NCBI RefSeq assembly: GCF_900111345.1
Contig: NZ_FOGY01000002.1
Coordinates: 62,001-126,000, forward strand
Length of the DNA: 64,000 nucleotides
Origin: Psychrobacillus sp. OK032
GTDB lineage: Bacteria; Bacillota; Bacilli; Bacillales_A; Planococcaceae
Reading direction: 5' to 3'
Shown: positions 35,764 to 45,999 of the stretch, one piece after another
Layout: the number at the start of each line of letters is the position of its first letter
How positions within the stretch are numbered: position 1 is the first letter of the stretch
Position numbers and translations under genes: made by a program
Notes under the pieces: model-generated
What the model saw: only the letters and a program-made list of their open reading frames with translations
What the model was told of the DNA's origin: nothing
The model's database searches: none

Positions 35764-36469
35764 GTCGCTGTATGATTTTTTCTGGAAAGTCAGTGATCCA
35801 GCCAATAACGGATTCATGTGGATGAACGATGTATTTTTCATTTCCTTTTACATTATAAAAACGAATCGGAAATCCTGCGCTCCAAATTTTGTGCATTAGT
35901 TCCGAATCATAAAATTTTTTGTTTAAATGGATTGCATCCCATTTTTTTATAGATAAAACATAATCCCAATCGGAGTTTTTTCTTCCGATGAAAGCTGTTT
36001 TTGCATTCAACCCCATCGTATGAATCGTTTGCAATATACTAAATTCGAACGAAGAAAAATGGACATCTGCTATACCTTTTGTTTTTTCAACGACTTCAAT
36101 AATTTTTTCTATTTTTCCTAAAAATGATTCCTTTAGTTCAATACTCAATTTTATACCAGTAGGTGCTACTAATTGTAAAAATTGGTCGAATGTCATCACG
36201 CGACTGTACCAAAATTTTCGATAAAGCGGACTTCCTAATTTAAGCTGCAAAATTTCTTCTGCTCTCATATCCGTAATACGTCGACTATTTCCAGCTAATC
36301 GAAAAAAATCAATATCATGCGTAACGAAAGCAACACCGTCTGCGGATAGCTGTAAATCTATTTCAATCCCATCGACTCCTAGTAAGATCGAACGTTTGAA
36401 AGCTTTCATAGAATTTTCGACAGCCCTATTTGGGGCTCCACGATGCGCATATACGGGTATATTAGACAT
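35744..36469 (-). CDS. glpQ: Glycerophosphodiester phosphodiesterase, YqiK-like
   Basis: 241 residues of the GDPD TIM barrel: AHRGAPNRAVENSMKAF at 8-24 with the catalytic His-Arg, EIDLQLSADG and VTHD with the metal-binding Glu/Asp and second His. It hydrolyses glycerophosphodiesters to glycerol 3-phosphate and an alcohol. No signal peptide is seen, so it is cytosolic. Its ATG overlaps the end of the DUF342 gene by 8 bases, indicating one operon. Confidence 0.88.
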   Translation of the reverse strand: MSNIPVYAHRGAPNRAVENSMKAFKRSILLGVDGIEIDLQLSADGVAFVTHDIDFFRLAGNSRRITDMRAEEILQLKLGSPLYRKFWYSRVMTFDQFLQLVAPTGIKLSIELKESFLGKIEKIIEVVEKTKGIADVHFSSFEFSILQTIHTMGLNAKTAFIGRKNSDWDYVLSIKKWDAIHLNKKFYDSELMHKIWSAGFPIRFYNVKGNEKYIVHPHESVIGWITDFPEKIIQRQKRNLT

Positions 36470-38033
36470 TTAACTCCCCATTTTCTATTTTAAATTTTCC
36501 TTTTGTCGGACTAGATAATACGGATGATTTATAGCCAATTTGAATAATCGTCCCAGCATTCGCTTCTTTTGTAATATGAATATGATAATCTTTTGGTTGG
36601 CGTAACGTTCTTAATATTCGTTGAATTTCTGCATCTATTTCTTTTATTTCCACTTGCAAATGGTTATATTTTTGCTTTGTTTGTTCAAATACTGCTATTT
36701 GTTGAACAGTCATGGCATTTTTTAATTGATTGAAGTGACTTATTTGGACGTTCAAATTCGAAATTTTTTCTTGTAACTTTATCATTTCTTCCGCTTTCTC
36801 TTTTGCATTTTCCTTTAGTATTTTTCGATCAATACCTTGGACAATCAATTCTGTTTTTCTTTCCAAACTATTACCAGAATATGCAGCAGTAATCGAATTG
36901 ACTGCTATCGTTTTGCCACCAATAATTTTCCCTTTATGTTCATCAACTAATATTTGGTTGGCTGCAATAATAGAACCAAGGGTATAAAACCCAATGTGTA
37001 TATCCTCTTTTGCTTCTAAAGTACATTCATTCGCATGCTTAATAAAAATATTTTTGTAGGCTTCGACTTTTGTTACACCACGACCGAAAATGCCTCCTTT
37101 AATATAGACATCTCCTTCTGTTGATTTTATCAATTCCGCGGCATTTACTCCTTCTTTTCCTTCGATTGAAATATCCCCTGATGCAATGACTGAATATCCT
37201 GCCATAACCGTCCCTTTGACTCGAATCGATCCATCAAATGTTAGACTTCCTGTTTCTAACCCAACATCACCATCAATAACGAGATGTCTTTGAACGGATA
37301 GCACCCCATTCACTACCCCTATAATTCCATTGGTTTTAGAACGAAGCACAGTTTTTCCGTCTTCCTCCACTTCATATGCACTTTTCGTGTCATATTTTAA
37401 CTGTATATCGTCGCCCAGTTCAGCAGGTACGCTTTCCCCGAATATATTTATCCCATCCTCACCTTTTTGAGGTGGCATTTTTTCCCCTAACCATGACCCT
37501 TCTTTTATTTCGACGATAAAATTCATGTCAAAAAAGTCAGTGTTACCATCCTCTTTAACGACAGGCTTTTTTTCTGCTTGGTCTAAATATGTCACTTTAG
37601 CATTTTCCCCTTTTTCAGGAGGCAATCCTTTTGCAACTATGTATGTTTTTCCTGACTTTACTGAGAGTAAATCGATTGGTCTATGTCCATAAATAATCCG
37701 CTGTTCCTGTAATACTTTTTGAATGTTTGAATGAATTTCAGCTAAGTTTTCCTGGATATATGTCTGTGATTCAAAAATTGTAAGGAGTGCTTCCATTTTA
37801 TCTTCACTTATTTCTAACTCCATGCTTTCTATCCAGCTACCTACCTCAATAGGATCATGGGATTTATGTTCTAACGCTTTTTTTAAAGCTAAAAAATTTG
37901 ATACCTTTAGACGTGTATGCTTGCGTGTCAATTCATCAAATTTCTTTAAGTTATATCCATCATTAGTTATCGCTATGAAAACACGTCCATTCTCTTCCGA
38001 TAATGTAATTTCTTCATTCTGTTCTATAATCAT
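36462..38033 (-). CDS. DUF342 / FapA-family protein
   Basis: About 523 residues: an N-terminal helical region, then a stretch rich in short beta-helix-like repeats (LVIDGDVGLETGSLTFDGSI, GYSVIASGDISIEGKEG and similar, about 250-370), then a coiled coil (about 395-470) and a short C-terminal domain. This is the DUF342/FapA (flagellar assembly protein A) architecture. It likely forms a rod-like cytosolic assembly. It is co-transcribed with glpQ; its link to spo0A next door is only positional. Confidence 0.75.
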   Translation of the reverse strand: MIIEQNEEITLSEENGRVFIAITNDGYNLKKFDELTRKHTRLKVSNFLALKKALEHKSHDPIEVGSWIESMELEISEDKMEALLTIFESQTYIQENLAEIHSNIQKVLQEQRIIYGHRPIDLLSVKSGKTYIVAKGLPPEKGENAKVTYLDQAEKKPVVKEDGNTDFFDMNFIVEIKEGSWLGEKMPPQKGEDGINIFGESVPAELGDDIQLKYDTKSAYEVEEDGKTVLRSKTNGIIGVVNGVLSVQRHLVIDGDVGLETGSLTFDGSIRVKGTVMAGYSVIASGDISIEGKEGVNAAELIKSTEGDVYIKGGIFGRGVTKVEAYKNIFIKHANECTLEAKEDIHIGFYTLGSIIAANQILVDEHKGKIIGGKTIAVNSITAAYSGNSLERKTELIVQGIDRKILKENAKEKAEEMIKLQEKISNLNVQISHFNQLKNAMTVQQIAVFEQTKQKYNHLQVEIKEIDAEIQRILRTLRQPKDYHIHITKEANAGTIIQIGYKSSVLSSPTKGKFKIENGELNV

Positions 38034-38347
38034 CAAGTTCCCACTTCCTCTCCAACTTTATTATACGTCTAATTGAAATTAGCGTATGAAAAAAATAGAG
38101 GGTTAGATGAATTTCCATATTAATACCTAACTTACTTACAAAATACTGAAAGCTTATCGTAAAATACAGGCGTTTGGTTGCATCTAACATTGTTCATTTT
38201 AGGACAAAAGGCAGAACTTTCACTTCTTTCTACGACTTTATGTCGCTAAATCAATAAAATACACCTGAAAATATACCAAATAAAATGGTTATGTTGTTTA
38301 GAGGAAATAATACACATGCAAATAGATTTAATAATTTTCTAAGCAAA

Positions 38348-38384
38348 AAAAAACCAGCGAATCGACTTATTCGTTGGCTTTGTT
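38348..38384 (-). terminator. Hairpin between spo0A and DUF342 genes
   Basis: CCAGCGAAT and ATTCGTTGG arms with a 6-base loop; on the minus strand the stem is followed by T9. It lies about 90 bases after the spo0A stop. The rest of 38080-38475 is AT-rich with no gene. Confidence 0.75.
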
Positions 38385-38475
38385 GGTAGTAGTTTATAGG
38401 ATTTGAATTAGAATCTAGTTAAAATTTTAGAAATTGGTTGGCTTATACACAACTATAAACTACGGTCTAACCCTC

Positions 38476-39270
38476 TCAGCTAGCCATATTCTCCATACGA
38501 ATTTTATCTGCGATCATCGCGATGAACTCACTATTGGTAGGTTTTGACTTTAGATGATGCACCGTATAACCAAACATTTTAGAAATAGTTTCGTAGTTTC
38601 CACGATTCCATGCTACTTCGATTGCATGTCGGATTGCACGCTCTACACGAGATGGAGTCGTTTGAAATTTTTTAGCGATTTCTGGATATAATACTTTTGT
38701 AATGGAGCCAAGCAATTCAACGTCCGTATATACCATTTGAATCGCTTCGCGTAAATAAGAATACCCTTTAATATGTGCCGGTACGCCAATTTCTTTGATA
38801 ACGTTTGTAATCGTATGATCGATCATTCGTTTACTTTGTGCTGCTTCTTTTTCAGGATTTGACTTGACAGGAATGTCTTGGATAAATTCTTTTTTGCCAG
38901 CAACTTGTTTTATTTGCGTTACAAGACGATCAAATTCAAACGGCTTTAACATAAAATAGGATGCCCCTAAATCGACTGCCTGCTTCATGACGTCTTCTTG
39001 ACCGAAGGCAGTTAACATAATAATTTGAATACCGTTCAATTGATTATTTTTTTGTAAGCTATCTAACACAGCAATCCCATCTAGATGAGGCATAATAATA
39101 TCTAGTAAAAGGACGTCGGGTTTTGTTGTTTCTAATAACTCTAAGCAAAGTTTTCCATTACTTGCAGTACCTATTACCTCTATTTCTGGATGTTGATCAA
39201 AATAAGATCCCATTGTCCGTAGTAAGTCCTTATTGTCATCTACAATTGCAATTTTAATTTTTTCCATCAT
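38476..39270 (-). CDS. spo0A: Sporulation master regulator Spo0A
   Basis: 264 residues: receiver domain 1-125 with acidic pocket D11 and D12, phospho-acceptor D57 and conserved Lys in MLKPFEF, then the DNA-binding effector domain with [20 protein letters not shown]. Phosphorelay input activates it to start sporulation and repress abrB. The ORF opens at 39276, but AAAGGTGG spaces best to the ATG at 39270. Promoter elements upstream include a SigH site and a 0A box. Confidence 0.96.
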   Translation of the reverse strand: MMEKIKIAIVDDNKDLLRTMGSYFDQHPEIEVIGTASNGKLCLELLETTKPDVLLLDIIMPHLDGIAVLDSLQKNNQLNGIQIIMLTAFGQEDVMKQAVDLGASYFMLKPFEFDRLVTQIKQVAGKKEFIQDIPVKSNPEKEAAQSKRMIDHTITNVIKEIGVPAHIKGYSYLREAIQMVYTDVELLGSITKVLYPEIAKKFQTTPSRVERAIRHAIEVAWNRGNYETISKMFGYTVHHLKSKPTNSEFIAMIADKIRMENMAS

Positions 39271-39305
39271 ACTCATCCACCTTTGTATTTTTTGACTTTT
39301 GTACT

Positions 39306-39332
39306 ATTCGCTATTTTTAGACTACTTCCTTT
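39306..39332 (-). promoter_or_regulatory. SigH-type promoter of spo0A
   Basis: On the minus strand AAAGGAAGT, 12 bases, then GCGAAT match the SigH consensus (AGGAWWT-N11/12-GAAT). The spo0A start codon lies about 36 bases downstream. It corresponds to the Ps promoter known in B. subtilis. Confidence 0.7.
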
Positions 39333-39396
39333 ATTTTTGCTAAAAATAAGTCTTTCCTATTACAGTTTCTACCTTTTTTGATAATTAAATAATTAT

Positions 39397-39403
39397 TTCG
39401 ACA
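39397..39403 (-). promoter_or_regulatory. 0A box upstream of spo0A
   Basis: TGTCGAA on the minus strand, about 65 bases upstream of the SigH -35 element. It is an exact 0A box, implying autoregulation by phosphorylated Spo0A. Confidence 0.6.
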
Positions 39404-39445
39404 ATTTAGTCGATTTCTCTATATGTCCATTGTAACTTTATCTTC

Positions 39446-39481
39446 CGAAAAAGGGTAGACCAAATTTTTTGGTCTACCCTG
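39446..39481 (-). terminator. Terminator of spoIVB
   Basis: AGGGTAGACCAAA and TTTGGTCTACCCT pair perfectly with a 4-base loop; followed by T5 on the minus strand. Confidence 0.85.
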
Positions 39482-39492
39482 CATAATCAATT

Positions 39493-40449
39493 TCATGGAT
39501 TTTTTTTCATCATTTCGGTAATTGCAAGTGCCGCACCATTTTTAGGTTTGTCCACATACATATGTGTTACTACACCGATTAGTTTATCTTTTTGGATGAT
39601 CGGACTTCCACTCATACCTTGTAAAATTCCGCCTGTTTTTTGTATGAGTGATTTATCCGTAACAGTAAATTGAAAAAGATGTCCATCGACCGAAGAAATA
39701 TTTATCGTAAAGTCCTGCACTTTTTCACCATCGATCGATGTTCGCATAATTGCTTCACCTGACATTATTGTTTCTACGTCTGCAATTTCTACTTGTTGCA
39801 ATGGAATATTTACTAAAGCGTTATCCTCTAACTTACCAAATATGCCATACACATTGTTTTCTTCGACACCGCCAATTGGCGAAGTATTTGCCTCATGCGA
39901 GGTAATTTTATATCCTGGTTGACCAGGGATACTTTTCTTTATTTGTTCAATCGAAGATAAATAAATAGATCCTTCAGAAAACTTGGGAGTTACTCCTGTC
40001 GCATGGTCGACAATTTGATGACCAAGTGCCCCAAATTCTTTTGTAGCAGGGTCAAAATAAGTCAATGTGCCAATTCCTTCTGTTGCATCACGTAAAAAGG
40101 GAAGAAGTTTTAGTGTTTGTTCGGAAGTAATTTCTTTTGTATGCATTTTTTTATTGTGCTCATACTGAATAATAATTTGTTCTTTGTTTTTTACGTGCGT
40201 TTTTACTTCCTCTACATTTGTTATCTTTTGGTCATTAATTTGGTGAATGGAATCACCAGCGCGCAACCATTCTTCATCCGTTAGCATAACATCGTGACTG
40301 AGGAATACAGCGCCGTATTGAAGATCAATTTGTATTGATTGACCAAGTGGGACGACCGAGGTTTGCTCTGCAAAAGTAGGGTTGCTCGCAAAGAATAAAG
40401 TAATGAAAAGCATTGGCATTAGCGACCATTTACGATAGGTTTTTTTCAT
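39493..40449 (-). CDS. spoIVB: SpoIVB sporulation signalling protease (short form)
   Basis: 318 residues: N-terminal membrane/signal segment (8-26), a PDZ-like domain (about 38-110), and an S55 serine protease domain with catalytic His144 in GALGHQIVD and Ser280 in GMSGSP. SpoIVB crosses the inner forespore membrane and cleaves SpoIVFA to activate SigK processing. It is about 100 residues shorter than the B. subtilis protein, mainly before the PDZ domain. AGGAGG lies before the ATG. Confidence 0.9.
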   Translation of the reverse strand: MKKTYRKWSLMPMLFITLFFASNPTFAEQTSVVPLGQSIQIDLQYGAVFLSHDVMLTDEEWLRAGDSIHQINDQKITNVEEVKTHVKNKEQIIIQYEHNKKMHTKEITSEQTLKLLPFLRDATEGIGTLTYFDPATKEFGALGHQIVDHATGVTPKFSEGSIYLSSIEQIKKSIPGQPGYKITSHEANTSPIGGVEENNVYGIFGKLEDNALVNIPLQQVEIADVETIMSGEAIMRTSIDGEKVQDFTINISSVDGHLFQFTVTDKSLIQKTGGILQGMSGSPIIQKDKLIGVVTHMYVDKPKNGAALAITEMMKKNP

Positions 40450-40539
40450 ATTTCACCTCCTATACAAATACTATGTCCCGTAGAAAGAACTCTATGTGAG
40501 GTAAATAATTGATAATAACAAAAGCGCAATCGCCTATGT

Positions 40540-40668
40540 TAGAGGAATACATTCTAAGTTCGCAACATCGTGCTCCTGCGCAAAGCTCTTCGCAAAAAAA
40601 ATTGTCGCAAGGACTGCATTACTTGCATCCTGCGAATCTCCTTCAGGCAAGGCCCCGTTTATTTTCAT
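40540..40668. repeat. Modular intergenic repeat, partial copy
   Basis: It contains CGCCTATGTTAGAGGAATAC, CTAAGTTCGCAAC, one core GCTCCTGCGCAAAGCTCTTC, then TTGTCGCAAGGACTGCATTA and GCATCCTGC. Its left end is the inverse of the right end of the copy at 49945-50222. It lacks the GGCGGATGTCACAG terminus, so it is a partial or variant copy. Confidence 0.7.
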
Positions 40669-40688
40669 AAAAAAAGAAGACCTATGCG

Positions 40689-42404
40689 TTAAGGTCTTCG
40701 TACATTTCGTAATATTTTCTTCCGATCATTTGCTAATTTTAATAGCTCTTTTGAATGTTGAAACGTCGTACTTGTGATTTCTGCACCAGACATCATACGA
40801 CTAAGTTCTTCAGCTCGCTTATCACCTATTACTTCTTCTAGTACTGTAAATGTACGATTGCCATTGACTTCTTTTTTAATCATTAAATGTTGGTCTGCCA
40901 TTGCCGCAACTTGCGGTAAATGGGAGATACACAATACTTGTGAATTTGTAGCAATTCCTGCAATTTTTTCTGCGATTGCCTGTGCTACTCTTCCGCTTAC
41001 CCCTGTGTCCACTTCATCAAATATGATCGACGTAAGACCTTGATGTTTGGAGAAAATACTTTTCAATGCTAGCATCATACGAGATAGCTCACCACCAGAA
41101 GCAATTTTGGTTAATGCTTTTAGTGGTTCTCCTACATTTGTGGAAATATAAAAAGACAATTCATCTAATCCATTTTCATTATAGGCCGTTTTCGTTGGTT
41201 CATGAAACATAACTGAAAAGGTAGCCTTTTCCATATAAAGCTCTTGCAATTGTTCCATAATTGCTTTACTTAGTTGTTTCGCAGCAACTTTTCGCTTATG
41301 CGTTAAATCGGTCGCTTCTAATTCCAGGTCCTTTTCAATTTGATTAATTTTATCGGCCATTTTTTGGATTTGTTCATCTCTATTTACGAGTTGTCCTAAA
41401 CTATACTCGATTTGTTCCTTATATTGTAAAACTTCTTCAATGGAAGCTCCATATTTCCTTTTCAATGTTTGGATTAAGGCTAACCGATCTTCTACAAGTT
41501 GTAATTGGTTGCTATCGTATTCCATTTCATCTAATTCATTTTTTAGCTGGTATGCAGCATCTTGTAACATATAAAATGCGGTTGATACGTTTTCACTTAA
41601 GTCGTGCATATTTTTATCGACATCGGCTATATCTTGTAATTCAGCCATTGCTGTGCCGATATAATCTAATCCTCTTGACTCGGCTAAAATAGCTTCGTAA
41701 GCATTTCCCATTTTATCGAAAACTTTATGGAAATTTTGCAGCTTCTTTTTCTCTTCTGAAAGCTGTTCTTCCTCTCCAATAACTAGACCGGCCTCTTCAA
41801 TTTCATCTACTTGAAAAGTATATAAATCTATTTTATGGGCGATTTGTTGTTCATTTTCTGTTAGAGTAGCAAGCTCTTTTTTCCATTTTTTATATTTGAC
41901 AAATAATTCTTTATACGATTCTTTTACAAGTTTTAAATCTTCACCAGCAAATTGGTCCAGCAGATGGATATGCGCTTTGTCGTCCATCAATTCTTGGCTT
42001 TCATGTTGGCCATGAATATCGATTAACGACGCGCCAATCTCTCTTAGCATACCTATTGTGACAAGTTTCCCATTTACTCGACAAACACTTTTACCGGAAT
42101 CATTTATATCCCTTCTTAAAATAATGGACTCTTCGTCTATGTCGATCCCGACATCCATCATTTTTTTGAAAACACCATGCTTTGGGTTAGAAATGATAAA
42201 CAATCCTTCTAATTCTGCCCTTTTTTCTCCATGGCGAATAAACTCTTGCGAACCTCTTCCACCGCATAATAAATGTACCGCATCTATAATTATAGATTTA
42301 CCTGCTCCTGTTTCACCAGTCAATACGGTTAATCCCTCTTCAAAACTAACCGTGAGTTCATCAATAATCGCAAAGTTTTTAATGGATAATTCCTTTAACA
42401 ACAA
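40689..42404 (-). CDS. recN: DNA repair protein RecN
   Basis: 571 residues of the SMC-like RecN: Walker A GETGAGKSII at about 31-40, two coiled coils (about 165-225 and 310-370), signature ASGGELSRMMLAL and Walker B IIFDEVDTGVSG near 480. It gathers DNA ends at double-strand breaks. The start is TTG at 42404 or 42401. The gene is flanked by repeat elements on both sides. Confidence 0.95.
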   Translation of the reverse strand: MLLKELSIKNFAIIDELTVSFEEGLTVLTGETGAGKSIIIDAVHLLCGGRGSQEFIRHGEKRAELEGLFIISNPKHGVFKKMMDVGIDIDEESIILRRDINDSGKSVCRVNGKLVTIGMLREIGASLIDIHGQHESQELMDDKAHIHLLDQFAGEDLKLVKESYKELFVKYKKWKKELATLTENEQQIAHKIDLYTFQVDEIEEAGLVIGEEEQLSEEKKKLQNFHKVFDKMGNAYEAILAESRGLDYIGTAMAELQDIADVDKNMHDLSENVSTAFYMLQDAAYQLKNELDEMEYDSNQLQLVEDRLALIQTLKRKYGASIEEVLQYKEQIEYSLGQLVNRDEQIQKMADKINQIEKDLELEATDLTHKRKVAAKQLSKAIMEQLQELYMEKATFSVMFHEPTKTAYNENGLDELSFYISTNVGEPLKALTKIASGGELSRMMLALKSIFSKHQGLTSIIFDEVDTGVSGRVAQAIAEKIAGIATNSQVLCISHLPQVAAMADQHLMIKKEVNGNRTFTVLEEVIGDKRAEELSRMMSGAEITSTTFQHSKELLKLANDRKKILRNVRRP

Positions 42405-42427
42405 ACCTCACCTCTTTTTATCAATTT

Positions 42428-42604
42428 CGCCTCGGCGTAATTGCGTCCAGATTTTGAATTGCAATTAAGGCCTACAAATATGTAGGTCATTCAGTCGTTT
42501 TGACAAAAGTTCTTTTGTGACGAGCTTTGCGCAAGAGTAGGACGTCGGGAATTTAGACTGTCCGCTTCTACTCCTTTCAATATCTGTGACATCCGCCCGA
42601 GGCT
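42428..42604. repeat. Modular intergenic repeat, inverted copy
   Basis: It begins CGCCTCGGCGTAATTGCGTC and CAGATTTTGAA, has CCTACAAATATGTAGG (hairpin), a reversed core GACGAGCTTTGCGCAAGAG, then GACTGTCCGCTTCTACTCC and TATCTGTGACATCCGCCC. It has both termini and one core unit in the opposite orientation to the copy at 31851. It lies between argR and recN. Confidence 0.8.
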
Positions 42605-42649
42605 TAGCCAAATTTCAAATGATCAGCATTTTTTGTTAGCTGAGTGAAG

Positions 42650-43099
42650 TTATAGCATCTCTAAGAGTCTGCCTTTGACGATTTCGCTATCCGCTACTTC
42701 TCGACATAAGATTAAGCAAGTATCATCTCCGCAAATCGTTCCAAGTATTTCTGTCCAATCTAAATAATCAATTAACGAACCAATTGCATGTGCGTTTCCA
42801 GGTAACGTTTTCATGACTAAAAAGTGACTTGCTCCATCGATACTAACAAAAGCATCCGTTAATGCACGACGTAATTTCTGTGTAGGATTGAATCGTTGGT
42901 CGGCAGGCAAACTATATTTGTATCTACCATTTGGTAGTGGAACTTTTACTAAATGTAGTTCTTTTATATCTCTAGAGACAGTAGCTTGTGTCACGTTATA
43001 TCCTGTATTCTTTAAAAAGTCGACTAAATCGTCTTGTGTCTCAATTTCATTATTGGCAATAATATCACGAATCCGTATATGCCTTTGCCCTTTATTCAA
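42650..43099 (-). CDS. argR: Arginine repressor ArgR/AhrC
   Basis: 149 residues from the TTG at 43099 (GAGGTG 6 bases upstream), the same length and start as B. subtilis AhrC. N-terminal winged helix 1-70 ([17 protein letters not shown]), C-terminal hexamerisation and arginine-binding domain with [11 protein letters not shown]. It represses arginine biosynthesis and activates catabolism. An AT-rich TGTATATTTATACT element 15 bases upstream might be an ARG box or a -10 region. Confidence 0.93.
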   Translation of the reverse strand: MNKGQRHIRIRDIIANNEIETQDDLVDFLKNTGYNVTQATVSRDIKELHLVKVPLPNGRYKYSLPADQRFNPTQKLRRALTDAFVSIDGASHFLVMKTLPGNAHAIGSLIDYLDWTEILGTICGDDTCLILCREVADSEIVKGRLLEML

Positions 43100-43169
43100 A
43101 TAGGTCACCTCATTGTATATTTATACTATTTACTTTATACATTAGCACTTCAACTTAAAAGTCACAAGA

Positions 43170-43199
43170 AAAAACGCGACTCTCGTGTAGAGTCGCGAA
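43170..43199 (-). terminator. Terminator after tlyA-like gene
   Basis: CGCGACTCT and AGAGTCGCG with a 5-base loop, followed by T6 on the minus strand, adjacent to the stop of the methyltransferase gene. Confidence 0.85.
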
Positions 43200-44018
43200 T
43201 TATTTGAAAGAATTATGTGCAACATTGACGAGCTTTGTAAAATCTATTTCATGAGGGATAACTTGCCCCTCATCTACGCTTATTAAATGAAAAAGAAATT
43301 CGATATTACCTTCCCCACCAGTTATCGGTGAAAAAGAAACATTCTTTAATTGGAAATTTTGTGTTTCCGCAAAGCCCGCAATATCACTTAATACATCTAC
43401 ATGTACCGCTGGATCTCTTACAATACCTTTTTTTCCAACGCGGTCTTTCCCTGCTTCGAACTGCGGTTTAACAAGAGCTATCACATCGCCGTTCGGAACC
43501 AAAATTGTTTTTAACGTTGGAAAAATTAATTTCAATGAAATGAAAGATACATCGATCGAAGCAAACGAAGGTAGACCTTCTCCAAAATCTGCAGGAGTCG
43601 AATATCTGAAATTCGTTTTCTCCATAACAGTTACACGAGGATCTTGCCGAATTTTCCATGCTAATTGGTTGCTTCCCACATCTAGTGCATATGCATACTT
43701 TACACCATTTTGTAACCCACAATCTGTGAATCCACCAGTAGAGGAACCGATATCTAACATAATCTTGTCTTGAACGGTAAGATCGAATTGCTCTAACGCC
43801 TTCTCAAGCTTTAGACCACCTCTGCTTACATATTTCAATACTTGACCCTTTACGGTTAAAACAGAATCGATTCCTAATTTTTCTCCTGGTTTGTCTACAC
43901 GTTCTTCTTTGTTATATATTAGCCCCGCCATAATAGCACGCTTTGCTTTTTCTCTCGTTTCAAATAAACCTTGTTCCACTAATAGTATATCTACACGCTC
44001 TTTCGGTATTTTTGTCAT
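43200..44018 (-). CDS. TlyA-family rRNA methyltransferase (YqxC)
   Basis: 272 residues: an S4 RNA-binding domain (about 5-65) and an FtsJ-like SAM methyltransferase (about 80-250) with [13 protein letters not shown] and [11 protein letters not shown]. TlyA relatives methylate ribosomal RNA at 2'-O of cytidines; the target in this lineage is not established. Its ATG overlaps the dxs stop by 4 bases. Confidence 0.9.
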   Translation of the reverse strand: MTKIPKERVDILLVEQGLFETREKAKRAIMAGLIYNKEERVDKPGEKLGIDSVLTVKGQVLKYVSRGGLKLEKALEQFDLTVQDKIMLDIGSSTGGFTDCGLQNGVKYAYALDVGSNQLAWKIRQDPRVTVMEKTNFRYSTPADFGEGLPSFASIDVSFISLKLIFPTLKTILVPNGDVIALVKPQFEAGKDRVGKKGIVRDPAVHVDVLSDIAGFAETQNFQLKNVSFSPITGGEGNIEFLFHLISVDEGQVIPHEIDFTKLVNVAHNSFK

Positions 44019-45916
44019 GATGTAATATGCCTTGAACCTTCATTTACTGAGGTGCTCACTAGCTTTACGATATCTTCCGTCGTAATATGAATTTCCTCTA
44101 ATAATTGGTTAACATCACCATGTTCGATAAATACGTCAGGTATTCCAATTCTTTTTACATTTGGTTGTAGATTTTGCTCGTTGAAAAATTCTAGAACTGC
44201 ACTTCCAAATCCACCTTGAAGTGCACTTTCTTCCACTGTAATAATTGGTATATTACGTTCATGTAAACTCACTAACATTTGTTCATCCAGTGGTTTGATA
44301 AAACGGGCATTCACGACTTCGACCGAAATATTCGCTTCTGCCAGTTGTTCTGCTGCTTTCATTGCCATTGTAATCGTTGTACCAAACGTTAAGATGACAG
44401 CTTGTGTGCCTTCTTTTAATACTTCCCATGAACCAATAGGTATTAATTTCAATTGATCGTCCATTGGCACACCTAATCCATTTCCTCTTGGATAACGGAG
44501 AGCAATCGGACCATCTTCATATTCAAATGCCGTTTTCACCATATGTTGTCCTTCGTTTTCATCTTTTGGCATCATGATGACCATATTAGGCATATGACGT
44601 AAAAAGGAAATGTCGTAAACTCCTTGGTGAGTTTCCCCATCTGCTCCTACTAACCCAGAACGGTCAATACCAATCACTACATTCAAGTTTTGACGACAAA
44701 TATCATGAAGCACCTGATCATATGCTCTTTGTAGAAACGTCGAGTAAATAACTAAAAATGGTTTCATTCCATCCGCAGCCATTCCTGCCGCCATAGTAGT
44801 CGCATGTTGTTCCGCAATTCCTACATCAAACATGCGATTTGGAAACTCGGAAGCAAATCCTTCCAATTTAGATCCAACAGGCATTGCAGGAGTAATGGCA
44901 ACTATGCGTTTATCTGTACGTGCAAGTTTCCTAGCAGTTTCCGCGATCAGACCGCTCCAAGAAGGTGCATTAGTTACTGATTTAACAAAAGCACCTGTTT
45001 CCGTTTTATATGGACCAGTTCCGTGCCAAGTACCGATTTTATCTTGTTCGGCAGGTTTATACCCTTTACCTTTTTTCGTAATAACATGTAGGAGGACTGG
45101 CCCTTTCATTTTCTTCGCATTTTTTAAGTTTTCTTCTAATGCTTCAAAATTATGTCCATCAATTGGACCTAAATAAGTGAAACCCATTTCTTCAAAGAAT
45201 ACACCAGATACAAGTAAGTATTTTAAACTATCTTTTACTCGCTCTGCAGTTCCTGCAAGTTTTCCACCAACAGCTGGGATTTTTTTCAGTAAATATTCTA
45301 AATCGTCTTTTGCTTTATTGTACGTGCCGTGTGTACGTAGCTTTCCAAGTACATTATGCAAAGCGCCTACATTGGGAGCAATTGACATTTCGTTATCATT
45401 TAAAATAACAACCATATCTGTTTTCTCGTGCCCAATATGATTGAGCGCCTCTAATGCCATTCCACCTGTTAGTGCCCCGTCACCAATAATCGGTACAACG
45501 AAATTCTTTTTGTTTTGTAAATCGCGCGCTTTTGCCATTCCCATAGCAGCAGAAAGAGATGTGGAGCTATGCCCCGCCTCCCACACATCATGCTCACTTT
45601 CAATTCTTTTCGGAAAGCCACAAAGCCCTTTAAATTGACGTAGCGTATCAAACTGATCTGCTCGCCCTGTTAAAATTTTATGCACATATGCTTGATGTCC
45701 AACATCCCAAAGAAACTTATCTTCTGGACTATTGAACGATTTATGAAGTGCAATTGTCAATTCTACAACACCTAGATTTGGTCCAATATGACCACCCGTT
45801 ACAGATAATTTCTCTATTAAAAACGATCGAATATCTTCACTTAATTCCTTTAATTGTTCATTATCTAAACTTTTTAAAAAGGATGGGCTAGAAATTGAAG
45901 TTAAATCCATTGCCAT
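44015..45916 (-). CDS. dxs: 1-deoxy-D-xylulose-5-phosphate synthase
   Basis: 633 residues, identical in length to B. subtilis Dxs. It has thiamine-binding [18 protein letters not shown] and [12 protein letters not shown], the [19 protein letters not shown] region, and the transketolase-like C-half ([15 protein letters not shown]). It condenses pyruvate and glyceraldehyde 3-phosphate in the first step of the methylerythritol phosphate pathway. The ATG at 45916 follows GAAGG by 6 bases; the frame is open to 45979. Confidence 0.95.
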   Translation of the reverse strand: MAMDLTSISSPSFLKSLDNEQLKELSEDIRSFLIEKLSVTGGHIGPNLGVVELTIALHKSFNSPEDKFLWDVGHQAYVHKILTGRADQFDTLRQFKGLCGFPKRIESEHDVWEAGHSSTSLSAAMGMAKARDLQNKKNFVVPIIGDGALTGGMALEALNHIGHEKTDMVVILNDNEMSIAPNVGALHNVLGKLRTHGTYNKAKDDLEYLLKKIPAVGGKLAGTAERVKDSLKYLLVSGVFFEEMGFTYLGPIDGHNFEALEENLKNAKKMKGPVLLHVITKKGKGYKPAEQDKIGTWHGTGPYKTETGAFVKSVTNAPSWSGLIAETARKLARTDKRIVAITPAMPVGSKLEGFASEFPNRMFDVGIAEQHATTMAAGMAADGMKPFLVIYSTFLQRAYDQVLHDICRQNLNVVIGIDRSGLVGADGETHQGVYDISFLRHMPNMVIMMPKDENEGQHMVKTAFEYEDGPIALRYPRGNGLGVPMDDQLKLIPIGSWEVLKEGTQAVILTFGTTITMAMKAAEQLAEANISVEVVNARFIKPLDEQMLVSLHERNIPIITVEESALQGGFGSAVLEFFNEQNLQPNVKRIGIPDVFIEHGDVNQLLEEIHITTEDIVKLVSTSVNEGSRHITS

Positions 45917-45999
45917 CACACACCTTCTTTTAAGATTTCCTTCTTTACAGCTATTTAATATAATATCAATAAATCCCATTAAAACAAAGCTTTACGCTG

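Noticed and set aside
43108-43127. ARG box upstream of argR
   Set aside because: TGTATATTTATACT is only loosely similar to the ARG consensus and may simply be the -10 region; kept as a remark in the argR entry.
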